64,000 nucleotides of DNA from an uncultured Pseudomonadota bacterium (GTDB taxonomy: Bacteria; Pseudomonadota; Gammaproteobacteria; Methylococcales; Methylomonadaceae): the NCBI GenBank assembly GCA_903848935.1, contig CAINHO010000050.1:31902-95901 (forward strand), given 5' to 3'. The notes below the pieces were generated by a model. That model searched no databases. It was not told the DNA's origin and saw only the letters and a program-made list of their open reading frames with translations. This document shows, piece by piece, positions 15,166 through 23,767 of this stretch. The translations under genes were made by a program, and so were the position numbers. The first letter of the stretch is position 1. The number at the start of each line of letters is the position of its first letter.

Positions 15166-15918
15166 TTATGCTAAGTCTTTTTTCAAAAGTTTTGACAACG
15201 ATTGAACTTCGATGTTCACAACGCCCATTACACCCAAAGCAGCCCATCCGAAGAATACGAAACCGTAGTGTAAAGGTGCAACGAACAATTCTTCCATAAA
15301 CCAGAAAGTGTGACCCCATTCGTTTAAGCCAACATTTGGCAAAATCATGAAAGGTCCAATTACAGCTACCAAATACATTAAAGGAAGACCTTGTTGGTAA
15401 GCTGGCAATCTTGTTTTCGCATACAATAAAGCACTTACACCAGTAATGATGTAAATTGGGTATGCTAAGTAGAATTCGATGATGTGACTTGGTGTAAAGT
15501 CGGTATCACGAACGATTGTTTGATGCCATGTACCATCTTGTTCTGTGAAATAAGATGCGCCATAGTAAATAGCGATACCGTACATACACAACCAGATCCA
15601 ATGTGTAAAGTGTCTTCTCAACTCTTCACGTGGTGTGATAGACATTACTTTACGATCGCGAGATTTCCAAATGTAACCCCACAATACCGATGCAGTCACG
15701 ATTTCAGCAACCATTTCAATGTAAAGGAAGTTCATCCAGTACGTTTCGAACTCAGGTGCAAATGAATCTAAGCCAGCTGACCAGCCGTAAATTCCTTCAT
15801 ACCAACGAACCCATGCGTAAAACACTATATAAAGTGCTGCGCCTGCGAACATATTTTTTTTGTTTAAAAGCGGTGCTTCTGCAGCATCAGCTTTCACTGA
15901 TTCAGTTGTAGCTGCCAT
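15166..15918 (-). CDS. pmoC: Particulate methane monooxygenase subunit C
   Basis: 250 aa, six or so membrane segments. Copper-C ligands D128, H132 and H145 (QDGTWH and PSHIIEFY) and copper-D ligands N199, H203 and H217 (NEWGH and APLHYG) are all present with the same spacing as Methylococcus D156/H160/H173 and N227/H231/H245. PmoC is the subunit now thought to contain or border the methane-oxidising site. First gene of the operon; AGGAGGT ribosome-binding site 5-6 bp before the ATG. Confidence 0.98.
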   Translation of the reverse strand: MAATTESVKADAAEAPLLNKKNMFAGAALYIVFYAWVRWYEGIYGWSAGLDSFAPEFETYWMNFLYIEMVAEIVTASVLWGYIWKSRDRKVMSITPREELRRHFTHWIWLCMYGIAIYYGASYFTEQDGTWHQTIVRDTDFTPSHIIEFYLAYPIYIITGVSALLYAKTRLPAYQQGLPLMYLVAVIGPFMILPNVGLNEWGHTFWFMEELFVAPLHYGFVFFGWAALGVMGVVNIEVQSLSKLLKKDLA

Positions 15919-16037
15919 TTCTACCTCCTAGAATTACTAAATCCCCGATTTTTCGGGAGTCATGTTTTCACATCCTTTTCCCGCATTTTGAACGCTATAA
16001 CTGCGTCAAAATGTCGCAACTCCATTTAGCGAATGCA

Positions 16038-16065
16038 AGTCTACCAGTTCATTCTTTGTTGTCAA
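16038..16065 (-). promoter_or_regulatory. Probable sigma-70 promoter of pmoCAB
   Basis: On the minus strand TTGACA (16060-16065), a 16-base spacer, then TAGACT (16038-16043; 4 of 6 matches to TATAAT). It leaves a leader of about 110 bases before pmoC. The leader holds a short stem (CCCGA / TCGGG at 15942-15957). The perfect -35 box and location between the cupredoxin gene and pmoC make this the likely methane monooxygenase promoter. Confidence 0.65.
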
Positions 16066-16126
16066 TAATAATGCTCTAAATAATTTTCTAAATGACACAC
16101 AATCTTTTTTCGCACTAAAAATTCAA

Positions 16127-16771
16127 TCATTTTTGTCGGTTAAAATAACGAGACAACATCCATCGACCGCTACCAATAATCAATACAATCATCAACAAAC
16201 TAACGATTCCGCCTAGCTTTAACACTGACCAATCAAGTAAATAGGCATCTGATTTTATTGGCGTACTAATCGCGGGAATACTCGGTAAATCACCATCGCC
16301 ACCACCTACTTTCAATTGCGCTTTCATACCCTTTTCCGCGTGTTGTGCCAATTCGCAATGCACCAAATATGTCTTTTTTTGACTCGGCATAATCAAACTC
16401 GCGTGTAATTCTCCTTCGCCATAAAGTTCCAAATGCAACATTCCATCGGGATACAAATAACCAGGCAAACCGTGAATCATAAATTGGTGGCGAATTTGGT
16501 CATCATTGATAAAGGTAATATTGATTTTTGCACAAGGTTTCACCTCCCATTGTTGCTGGTCAAAGGCAAACATTTTTCCATTAAATTTCGCCGCGTATTT
16601 TTGTCCAGCGTGAACAGTCAAATTTACTGTTTCAGAAATTTGTGGGCAATCTTTTGGCAAATTATCTGAATTCGCATTCATTACCATGCCTTTTTCGTCC
16701 ATTTGCATACTCGCAAAACTCACTTGCGAAATTATGAGCAACAATGCGATTAAAAATTTATTATTTTTCAT
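16127..16771 (-). CDS. Membrane-anchored periplasmic cupredoxin
   Basis: 214 aa from the ATG at 16771, which overlaps the stop of the upstream oxidase gene (11 bp overlap). A signal peptide (to about residue 20) leads to one cupredoxin domain: HQFMIHGLPG (His95/His100) and HCELAQHAEKGM, which supplies Cys139, His144 and Met149, a complete type 1 copper site. A C-terminal membrane helix (about 185-202) anchors it. Translational coupling with the multicopper oxidase and a position just upstream of pmoC suggest electron or copper transfer between these proteins. I know no standard name for this pair. Confidence 0.82.
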   Translation of the reverse strand: MKNNKFLIALLLIISQVSFASMQMDEKGMVMNANSDNLPKDCPQISETVNLTVHAGQKYAAKFNGKMFAFDQQQWEVKPCAKINITFINDDQIRHQFMIHGLPGYLYPDGMLHLELYGEGELHASLIMPSQKKTYLVHCELAQHAEKGMKAQLKVGGGDGDLPSIPAISTPIKSDAYLLDWSVLKLGGIVSLLMIVLIIGSGRWMLSRYFNRQK

Positions 16772-18428
16772 AAAGTTTGTTTCGTAAGTAAATATGCAAC
16801 GCCAAAATGAATGTGCCAACTAACAATCCAATCACCATACAAAATGCAATCAACTCTCCATGACTTGGAATAACTTTTCCAGCATCGCCAAATAAATTCG
16901 CCCAATCCCCGTTCGCCCAAGGCGGACGCTGTTTAGCGTAGTATTCTTTGTTGAACACATCATTAAATAATTCGTCGTGCATTTTAGGCATCCCTTGTAC
17001 GTCGAGTAGTGATTTATATGCCAAAATCGCCATATTCCCTCCAGGCTCCATGCCATCTGTCGTTGTTCCAGTTGGCACATGATCATGAAACATCCACAAT
17101 CCCGCGCCGTAACTATTCAAGCCGTCATTTTTTGTTTTTAACGATAAATCCAATCGTTGTGCCGTGGCAATATCGAAAACATCTCGAGTTAATTGCAAAC
17201 CTTGCGGCGCATCGACACCGTCATAAGCCATAATCGTTGCCTTATGTCCGTGAAAATGCACCGCAATCGCGGAACGTTGTAAATTCGCAATGTGTAATTT
17301 AATACGTTCATCTTCGCCCGCAATAATCATTGCATCACGCAAGGTATAAGGAAACGAATGCCCGTTAAGTAAAAAATAATTCTCAGTCGAAGTCGTCATG
17401 TTGTAATCACGACTCATTTTCTGGCTGATTAAACGCGGATCATTGGCTTCTTGAGGAATTTTAGAGAGTTGCTTATCTATAGATTGATAATGTAAATCAT
17501 ATTCTTGATCATAGTTTTTCTTAACTGCTACTGCCAAATGACGCACCTGTCCTGCCCCGATATTAAAAGTTTGCACCCAATTATTCGGTGCATTTTCTTC
17601 CACGATAATCATACCGTTTAAGCCCATCATGAAATGTTGAGCCGTTTGAACATGGCAGTGATAAAGCATTGTTCCTGCGTGGCGCGGTTGAATTTCGTAA
17701 GTATGTTGTTTTCCTGGAAAAATAGCGTGTTCTTCCATACCGTCATTATCATGACCATCGGCAGTTAAAAATGGATGATCCACACCATGCAAATGAATTG
17801 TGTGCGGCAAATAATGCGTGTTTTCTAAAGTGATAAAAACCTTGTCACCTTGTTCAACACGAATCACAGGCGAAGGCGCACGCAATAACGGATGAGCAAC
17901 GCGAGAATTAAAATTCTTCACCGCCATTCCCTGCATTTTCGGCGCGAATACCCACAACGACGGCTGCAAACCTGGGGCAGTATTATAAGTATTCATTAAA
18001 TAATCGCCATCAGGACTAAAACCATTTAGCTCAACCACTTCCAATTTGATATGAATCACGTCGGGGTCGCCATCACCATCCAAATCTTCGCCCATCGTGA
18101 CTGCGTCTTGTGCCAAATTACTTTGCATTAACGTCATCATCGAAACATTGTTTGTACCTTTAACCGCTGTCGCAATCGTGTAAGGATTATCGGGTTCACA
18201 CGCTGGTGAAGCCGCGATTTTTACGCCTTCAATTTCTTGTGCGTCGCGCCACTCAACATGATCATCGGTACACGGCTTTTCAACATTCGCATTATTCGCC
18301 TCACTAAAGATAGTCCTCGGCGGATTTTCACGCGCGTGTTTTTCAATGATGGGAAACCACTGCGTAATCACGATTACTAAAGCCGTCGTAATCGCTAACA
18401 AGCTAAAAACTAAATACTTTTTTTGCAT
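16761..18428 (-). CDS. Membrane-anchored multicopper oxidase (domain-1 type 1 copper)
   Basis: 555 aa with an N-terminal signal anchor (residues 6-24) and a C-terminal membrane helix (about 525-547), so the bulk lies in the periplasm. Multicopper oxidase motifs are HLHG (H212, H214), YHCHVQTAQHFMMG (H257, C258, H259, H265), HFHGH (391-395) and FHDH (448-450). The type 1 Cys-His site is in the first half and the last motif lacks Cys, as in two-domain oxidases with T1 in domain 1. Residues 115-123 (DLDGDGDPD) form a calcium-loop-like acidic motif. Substrate unknown; copper(I) or a small reductant is possible. First gene of a pair leading towards pmoCAB. Confidence 0.85.
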   Translation of the reverse strand: MQKKYLVFSLLAITTALVIVITQWFPIIEKHARENPPRTIFSEANNANVEKPCTDDHVEWRDAQEIEGVKIAASPACEPDNPYTIATAVKGTNNVSMMTLMQSNLAQDAVTMGEDLDGDGDPDVIHIKLEVVELNGFSPDGDYLMNTYNTAPGLQPSLWVFAPKMQGMAVKNFNSRVAHPLLRAPSPVIRVEQGDKVFITLENTHYLPHTIHLHGVDHPFLTADGHDNDGMEEHAIFPGKQHTYEIQPRHAGTMLYHCHVQTAQHFMMGLNGMIIVEENAPNNWVQTFNIGAGQVRHLAVAVKKNYDQEYDLHYQSIDKQLSKIPQEANDPRLISQKMSRDYNMTTSTENYFLLNGHSFPYTLRDAMIIAGEDERIKLHIANLQRSAIAVHFHGHKATIMAYDGVDAPQGLQLTRDVFDIATAQRLDLSLKTKNDGLNSYGAGLWMFHDHVPTGTTTDGMEPGGNMAILAYKSLLDVQGMPKMHDELFNDVFNKEYYAKQRPPWANGDWANLFGDAGKVIPSHGELIAFCMVIGLLVGTFILALHIYLRNKLYEK

Positions 18429-18524
18429 AAATTTCTAAATTTAATTTTTCATAATGACGTGATTGTACACAAAAATGCGCGTGAGTTTTTTTTAGGCGCA
18501 ACTTTAAAAAACAATCTATTTCAA

Positions 18525-18557
18525 ATGACACAACCTGTCGTCACGGTATGTTATTGT
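18525..18557 (+). promoter_or_regulatory. Operator/promoter repeat, copy 1 (before the WYL regulator)
   Basis: The 18-mer ATGACACAACCTGTCGTC at 18525-18542, followed by a spaced TGTTATTGT, recurs at 19154-19171. It contains the imperfect dyad TGACA-caacc-TGTCG. It lies about 30-60 bp before the start of the WYL-regulator remnant. Repetition before two adjacent genes suggests the regulator's own binding site. Confidence 0.65.
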
Positions 18558-18588
18558 TTTTATCATTCTTTCAAAACTAGAATCACTC

Positions 18589-19130
18589 ATGACTAAAACC
18601 ACTGAACACGATAAAACCGCCGTTCGCTTAACTGAAATTCTGACCATCTTGCAACATCACATCGTTCAATTTGAATACAAAAACAAAACTTACCGCGCTG
18701 AATCTTACAAACTCGTGAACCACAAAGCGATTTGGTATCTCGCCGCAAAAGTTGAAAACATAAAGCGTTTTGTTTTACCCAAATGAAAGGCATTGTGATT
18801 GAAAGTGAAATGTTTTCTCCCGATGCGACAACGCATCAAATTATCGAGCAAGAAGACAGCATTTGGTTTGCCGAAAATAAACGTGAAGTGGTTTTGAAAG
18901 TCGATAGTTCGGTCGCACAGTATTTCAAACGCCGCGATTTATTACCGAATCAACAAATTGATAAAACTCTTGAAGATGGCAGTTTGATTGTGTCATCGCG
19001 GATTGCTCACGACCACCAAATTTTGCCGCTGATTCGATATTGGTTGCCAAATGTGCAAGTAATTAGTCCGAATGAATTGCGTCACACGTTGTTTCAAGGT
19101 TTACGGGATTATTTAAATGATGACGAATAA
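18589..19130 (+). pseudogene. Decayed WYL-domain transcriptional regulator
   Basis: Two frames, 18589-18786 (65 aa) and 18783-19130 (115 aa), together look like one truncated WYL regulator. The first begins with HDKTAVRLTEILTILQ, the start of the family's N-terminal helix-turn-helix, and then jumps directly into the WYL core (VQFEYKNKTYRAESYKLVN...IWYLAAK). About 200 residues including most of the DNA-binding domain are missing. The second holds the C-terminal WCX-type part (VVLKVDSSVAQYFKRR, ...WLPNVQVISPNELR). A one-base loss near 18780 (PK then MKG) splits the frames with an ATGA overlap. Probably inactive as a repressor; coupled translation of both pieces remains possible. Confidence 0.75.
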
Positions 19131-19153
19131 TTATTTTCACCGCCATTTTTAGG

Positions 19154-19186
19154 ATGACACAACCTGTCGTCGGTGTGTGTTATTGT
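19154..19186 (+). promoter_or_regulatory. Operator/promoter repeat, copy 2 (before the MotA-like remnant)
   Basis: ATGACACAACCTGTCGTC at 19154-19171 is identical to copy 1, and the following bases match at GT-TGTTATTGT (19174-19186 region). It precedes the remnant gene at 19232 by about 45 bp. Confidence 0.65.
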
Positions 19187-19231
19187 CACTGTTAAAAATT
19201 AACGCTCTAAAATTCAAAAAAGGAGAATTAC

Positions 19232-19757
19232 ATGGAATATGAACAAATTATTGAACAAATTTTTGCCAGCACTACCAATCAAATTGCCGCAACAGTTATT
19301 GCATTTCTAACGTTACTTGCATTGCTTGGCATATTTACACCTACAAATGTAAAAATTAAAAATTTTGCTAAACAGTCACCTGCAATTTTGGCAACTGTTG
19401 GTATCTTTTTTAGTTTTTGGGGGATTTCTATTGGGTTGATTGCCTTAGATTTAACGGATATACAAGGCAGTATTCCAAAATTATTAGACGGTTTGAAAAT
19501 CAAATTTATCGCCAGTTTAAATGGAGTTATCTCAAAATCGAACACGAGCCACATTAGAACATTGTTTAATGTTACCAAATGTTTCCTCAGAACGGTTTTG
19601 GATTCGTCAGATTCTAACCGCAAATGGTTTATCTTCAAGCAAGCCAATACTGGTAAATGGGGTTGAAGATACAAAACTTTCGCGCCGTGTTGAATTCAGG
19701 ATTAAAACAAATTCGGAAAATCAAATTATGAAAATTTTGAAACGGGAAACCACATGA
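19232..19757 (+). pseudogene. Deletion remnant joining a MotA/ExbB-like gene to an OmpA/MotB-like gene (Zorya-like)
   Basis: From ATG 19232 (RBS AGGAG) the first 95 residues have membrane segments and the pattern SPAILATVGIFFSFWGISIGL ... SIPKLLDGLKIKFIASLNG, typical of MotA/TolQ/ExbB-like channel proteins such as ZorA; the frame then runs on without similarity to 19666. From 19521, in another frame, MELSQNRTRATLEHCL ... LTANGLSSSKPI ... LSRRVEFRI is the C-terminal half of an OmpA/MotB-type peptidoglycan-binding domain, ending at 19757. The simplest reading is a deletion that removed the 3' part of the channel gene and the 5' part of the OmpA-like gene. It could be a scar of a Zorya-like phage-defence pair. 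Confidence 0.65.
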
Positions 19758-19954
19758 AATTCACACTTTTCACCAGCTTAATTATTTTCGCGTTATCGGC
19801 TCAAGCGGCCGAAAAACGCATTTATTCAACTGATGCAATTGGTAATCGCCAGTACGATAAACCGTCTTACATGATTTCGGATAATGGACGAATTTACGAA
19901 ACGGATTCAATTGGCAATCGCCAATATGACAAACGGTCATTTGAAATGAAGTGA
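19754..19954 (+). CDS. Small exported protein with two YxTDxIGNxQYDK repeats
   Basis: 66 aa. Signal peptide ending SAQAA, then two near copies of a unit: IYSTDAIGNRQYDKPSYMI and IYETDSIGNRQYDKRSFEM. The start overlaps the stop of the preceding remnant (ATGA), so it belongs to that transcript. Such TD-IGN-QYDK units occur in small proteins of Gammaproteobacteria; the function is not known to me. Confidence 0.7.
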   Translation: MKFTLFTSLIIFALSAQAAEKRIYSTDAIGNRQYDKPSYMISDNGRIYETDSIGNRQYDKRSFEMK

Positions 19955-19964
19955 TTTTTGACAA

Positions 19965-19991
19965 AAAAGAGACGCAATTCGCGCCTCTTTT
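19965..19991. terminator. Terminator between the repeat protein and sodB
   Basis: AAAAGAGACGC (19965-19975) pairs with GCGCCTCTTTT (19981-19991) with one mismatch. T runs exist on both sides, so it can serve both the plus-strand gene and sodB. Confidence 0.75.
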
Positions 19992-20034
19992 CAAAAAAGC
20001 AGGGCGTTCTATTCAATCAAAATGAACTTAAAAA

Positions 20035-20616
20035 CTAAGCGGCAAAATTTTTCGCTGCAAAATTCCAATTCACTAATGCCCAGAAGGCTTCCAAATACGC
20101 AGGACGCGCATTGCGGTAATCAACGTAGTAAGCGTGTTCCCAAACGTCACAAGTTAAAATCGGCGTTTGACCTGCAGTTAATGGGCAACCGGCATTACTT
20201 GTACTAACGAGAGCCAAACTGCCGTCTGCATTTTTAACAAGCCACGCCCAACCCGAACCAAATGTTGTCACAGCACATTTGGCGAATTCTTCTTTGAATT
20301 TCGCAAACGAACCAAATGTTGCGTTAATCGCATCGCCTAATTCGCCAGTCGGTTCACCACCAGCGTTTGGAGCTAAACAATTCCAATAAAACGTGTGATT
20401 CCAAACTTGCGCGGCATTGTTAAAAATTCCACCCGTTGATTTAACAACGATTTCTTCGAGTGACAAACCTTCAAATTCAGTTCCAGGAACTAAATTGTTT
20501 AAGTTGGTGACGTAAGTTTGGTGGTGTTTGCCGTGGTGAAATTCTAAGGTTTCAGTTGAAATATAAGGCGCGAGTGCGTCTCTTTCAAACGGTAAAGCGG
20601 GAAGTTCAAACGCCAT
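20035..20616 (-). CDS. sodB: Iron superoxide dismutase
   Basis: 193 aa, normal for bacterial SodB. Metal ligands are H27, H74, D157 and H161 ([11 protein letters not shown]). The segments [17 protein letters not shown] and FGSGWAWLV favour the iron form. It removes superoxide in the cytoplasm, useful in a cell with high oxygen-activating membrane activity. An AGGAG site precedes the ATG. It is a single gene. Confidence 0.95.
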   Translation of the reverse strand: MAFELPALPFERDALAPYISTETLEFHHGKHHQTYVTNLNNLVPGTEFEGLSLEEIVVKSTGGIFNNAAQVWNHTFYWNCLAPNAGGEPTGELGDAINATFGSFAKFKEEFAKCAVTTFGSGWAWLVKNADGSLALVSTSNAGCPLTAGQTPILTCDVWEHAYYVDYRNARPAYLEAFWALVNWNFAAKNFAA

Positions 20617-20732
20617 AAAAATCTCCTAAAATAAATAATAACCAAGTAATTTAATGCGGAATAACTTTAGCATTGATTGGGAATTAAATAAACCAGCGTT
20701 CGTATGCGAAACTCAGGTACTTGTTAAAAATT

Positions 20733-21617
20733 CTAACGATAAGAGTGGCGCGTAAAAATTCGGTCGAAAAAATTATGAATCACCAATGCTAGTAAAATGA
20801 GTGCAGTACCGATGATAATTTTTAATGTCATCGGTTCATTATTCACAGAATGTCCTAGCCACAGCGACAATACCGGTGAGGCTAGTGTCACGAGTGAAAC
20901 TTGCGTCGCAGAACGTTTCGACAACAGATAGTAGTACAACAAAAAACCCGCTGGCGTAGCAATCACACCCAAATACAGCACAGATAAAAAAGTCGTCAGC
21001 GAAAATTGCATCGAAATGTGTCCGTCAAACACGCTCCAAGTGGCGAAATATAGCGGTATTGAAAATAATAAACCGCCAGTAACTTGCGAAAGAGGCGGTA
21101 ATTTTTGGGGAATCCGTTTAATGGCAATCGCGCTAATCGCTTGTAACGAAATTGAACCCAAAACGCCGAAAATTCCTAACATCGCGTGGGAATCTAATTC
21201 GCCCGCCGAGCCAAACATCGTGCCTAAACCGACTATGCCGAGCAAATAAGACAGAATTTTTCCCGTCGTTAAGCTACGTTCATACAACCAAATCGCCGCA
21301 AAAATCGCGGTCATCAATGGCGTTAAACCACTAATCACTGAAATCCAACCAGACGGAATAAATTGTGCTGCCCAATAAACAACGGACATTGCGCCGTAAA
21401 TTTGCACCGCGACGGCGAGATAAGTTAAACAGGCGGGGCGTGTGAAGGGCAGGCGTTTTTTGAAAAATAACAATAGTGCAACCATACACACCATGCCAAT
21501 ACTCATGCGCGAAGTCACGCTCCATAAAACACCAAATCCATCCACGCTCCATTTAATCGCTAACGGCGTGGTCGCCCACAATAAAACGATTCCAAAATAC
21601 GCGAAAAAAATTTGCAT
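20733..21617 (-). CDS. EamA/DMT-family transporter
   Basis: 294 aa from ATG 21617 (MQIFFAYFGIVLLWATTPLAIKW), ten membrane segments in two repeats of five, the layout of EamA drug/metabolite exporters. A longer start (TTG at 21659) would overlap the carbonic anhydrase end; the ATG is chosen because family members begin a few residues before the first helix, though the ribosome-binding site is weak for either. Substrate not predictable. Confidence 0.85.
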   Translation of the reverse strand: MQIFFAYFGIVLLWATTPLAIKWSVDGFGVLWSVTSRMSIGMVCMVALLLFFKKRLPFTRPACLTYLAVAVQIYGAMSVVYWAAQFIPSGWISVISGLTPLMTAIFAAIWLYERSLTTGKILSYLLGIVGLGTMFGSAGELDSHAMLGIFGVLGSISLQAISAIAIKRIPQKLPPLSQVTGGLLFSIPLYFATWSVFDGHISMQFSLTTFLSVLYLGVIATPAGFLLYYYLLSKRSATQVSLVTLASPVLSLWLGHSVNNEPMTLKIIIGTALILLALVIHNFFDRIFTRHSYR

Positions 21618-21642
21618 CGTTTTTAAAGTGGATGACTGAAAA

Positions 21643-22221
21643 TTAGCGTACTGCGCCAATGCGCGTCGCTTCGGGAACTTCTACTAAACCACCAGTTTTA
21701 ACGTCATAAATGTAACCATAAACCGGAATGTCGCTAGGCACGAGCGGATGATTTTTAATGCGAATCACGTCTTCAACAACGCTTTGCACTAAATCACTGA
21801 TGGTTAGCCACGAAATGTGTTTGGCTTCATGCGAACCACCACCTTCACAGCAATCATGCCAGCCATTTTCATCCACCGTTGCCGCTTTTAAACTACTCGC
21901 CAACAAATCACGCATAATTTCATCGGTAAATGTTTGCATACCGCAATCTGTGTGATGAATTACAAACCATTCTTTGGTGCCGAGTAATTTGTACGAAATC
22001 ACCAACGAACGAATTGCATCATCGCTCGCCCGTCCACCAGCATTACGAATAACGTGAGCATCGCCTTCGCTTAAACCAGCATATTTCGCGGGATCTAAAC
22101 GCGCATCCATGCAGGTTAAAATGGCAAATTGTCGCGCGGGCGGCATGGCTAAATCGCCTTTTTCAAAATTAGCGTAATATTCACGATTTGCGAGCAAAAC
22201 TTCATTTAAAACTTTTGACAT
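21643..22221 (-). CDS. Beta-class carbonic anhydrase
   Basis: 192 aa from ATG 22221; GAGGTG just upstream is the ribosome-binding site, which rules out the ATG 12 bp earlier. Zinc site and catalytic pair: C37-x-D39-x-R41 (LTCMDARLD), H90 and C93 (HHTDCGM). It interconverts CO2 and bicarbonate in the cytoplasm. The EamA gene follows closely downstream. Confidence 0.93.
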   Translation of the reverse strand: MSKVLNEVLLANREYYANFEKGDLAMPPARQFAILTCMDARLDPAKYAGLSEGDAHVIRNAGGRASDDAIRSLVISYKLLGTKEWFVIHHTDCGMQTFTDEIMRDLLASSLKAATVDENGWHDCCEGGGSHEAKHISWLTISDLVQSVVEDVIRIKNHPLVPSDIPVYGYIYDVKTGGLVEVPEATRIGAVR

Positions 22222-22490
22222 AAAACACCTCATTATTGTGAATTGAAAAAAGCTTCCGCGTCCTTCTGTGTAACGCTAAAAAGCGGGCATAGTGTAACAG
22301 GTGTGTCCGCTGTTTTTAACAGATGCCAAATTATCAATGAACGAATGAATGTAAGTTATACTACGCACAAGCTGCATGACTAGTATGTGGCACTTTTTAA
22401 ATCGAGTCCCCCGCACTGTTAACTCCCATTCAATTCGTTAAACAGATGCGGATTCCATTTTTAATAATTCTTTTGAGCGGAAGTAAAACC

Positions 22491-23687
22491 ATGGCAAATT
22501 TTATTATTGGGCGGCAGCAAATTCTTGACAGAAAACTGAATGTTTATGCTTATGAGCTTTTGTTTCGGGGTCAAGGTTTTGACCTGACTGATAGAGATGA
22601 GGCAACACAAGCAACTAATCAAATTATTACTGATGCAATTTTAGAAGTAGGCATTAACAATATCGTTGACGAACACCGCGCGTTCATTAACTTTACGACG
22701 CAAAACATTTTAGAAAAAACGCCGTTATCGTTACCGAAAGATCGTATCGTTATCGAAGTTTTAGAAAATGTGAAAATCGACTTACGGGTGATTAACAATC
22801 TGCGTGAAATGTCGCAACAAGGCTATTTGATTGCGTTAGATGACTTTGTCTTTACCGAGGAATGGAAGCCATTAGTTGAATTCGCGAACATTATTAAACT
22901 TGATGTTTTAGAAATGGGCGAAATGAAGACTCGCGACGCGATTGCTCAACTTGCACCGTATAACCTAAAAATTCTGGCTGAAAAAGTTGAAACACACAGC
23001 GAATATCAGTATTTACGCGAATTGGGTTGTGATTACTTTCAAGGTTTCTTTTTTAGTAAACCGAATTTAGTTGAAGGTAAACGCATGGGTATCAACCAAT
23101 TAGCCGCCGTGCGCTTGTTGACAACTATCAATAATCCCAATGTTGAGTTTGATGAATTAACAAAAGTCATTTCAGAAGATGTAGGATTGAGCTACAAATT
23201 ATTGCATTATATTAACTCAGCATTTTTCTCGATTCCCAGTAAGATTGAATCTATAAATCAAGCCATTACCTACCTCGGTATGAACGAATTGAAACGTTGG
23301 ATTAACATTTTGATGCTGTCTTCGTTATCAGATAAACCTGCCGTGGTCATGCAAAATGCGTTGATTCGCGGCAAAATGTGCGAGTTATTGGCGAAAATTG
23401 TGGGGCAAAAAACGGCAAACTTCTTTTTAATTGGAATGTTATCGTCGTTGGACAGTATTTTAGATATTTCGTTGGAAGAAGCGATGGAACAATTACCTTT
23501 GGGCGACGATATTATCGAGGCAATTTTGCATCACAAAGGCTTAGGTGGTGAGGCGTTAAATTGTGTTCTCAGTTATGAACATTGGGATACAGGTGCGATT
23601 ACATTTAGCAATGTAGATCAAGCTGTTATTGGTAACGCTTACATTGAAAGCATCAATTGGGCGACAAAAGTCATGAGTAACGTTTAA
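22491..23687 (+). CDS. EAL-HDOD signalling protein
   Basis: 398 aa from ATG 22491 (MANFIIGRQQILDRKL, GGAAG upstream). The first half is an EAL-type domain in which the signature reads YELLFRG and only some metal ligands are recognisable (ALDDF), so it may bind rather than cleave cyclic di-GMP. The second half is a HDOD domain (LLTTINNPNVEF ... LSYKLLHYINSAFFSIPSKIESINQAITYLG). Such YuxH-type proteins are signal-output or scaffold proteins. A 269-bp upstream region contains TTATACT near 22356, a possible -10 box. Confidence 0.88.
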   Translation: MANFIIGRQQILDRKLNVYAYELLFRGQGFDLTDRDEATQATNQIITDAILEVGINNIVDEHRAFINFTTQNILEKTPLSLPKDRIVIEVLENVKIDLRVINNLREMSQQGYLIALDDFVFTEEWKPLVEFANIIKLDVLEMGEMKTRDAIAQLAPYNLKILAEKVETHSEYQYLRELGCDYFQGFFFSKPNLVEGKRMGINQLAAVRLLTTINNPNVEFDELTKVISEDVGLSYKLLHYINSAFFSIPSKIESINQAITYLGMNELKRWINILMLSSLSDKPAVVMQNALIRGKMCELLAKIVGQKTANFFLIGMLSSLDSILDISLEEAMEQLPLGDDIIEAILHHKGLGGEALNCVLSYEHWDTGAITFSNVDQAVIGNAYIESINWATKVMSNV

Positions 23688-23713
23688 CGTCTAGGCTACA
23701 AAAATTGATAGGC

Positions 23714-23743
23714 AAAAAAGCGAAGTTTTTACCTCGTTTTTTT
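23714..23743 (+). terminator. Probable terminator after the EAL-HDOD gene
   Basis: AAAAAA-G-CGA and TCGTTTTTTT form an imperfect stem with a T run, in the gap between two convergent genes. Confidence 0.5.
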
Positions 23744-23767
23744 GTTTGTAGGATTATTTGCTAATTT

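Noticed and set aside
19521..19757. Independent 78-aa gene
   Set aside because: It begins in the middle of an OmpA-domain motif and has a stop directly before it in frame, so it is better read as the tail of a deleted gene.
22234..22490. Gene or RNA in the gap before the EAL-HDOD gene
   Set aside because: No frame with a ribosome-binding site and no strong hairpin; only a possible promoter.
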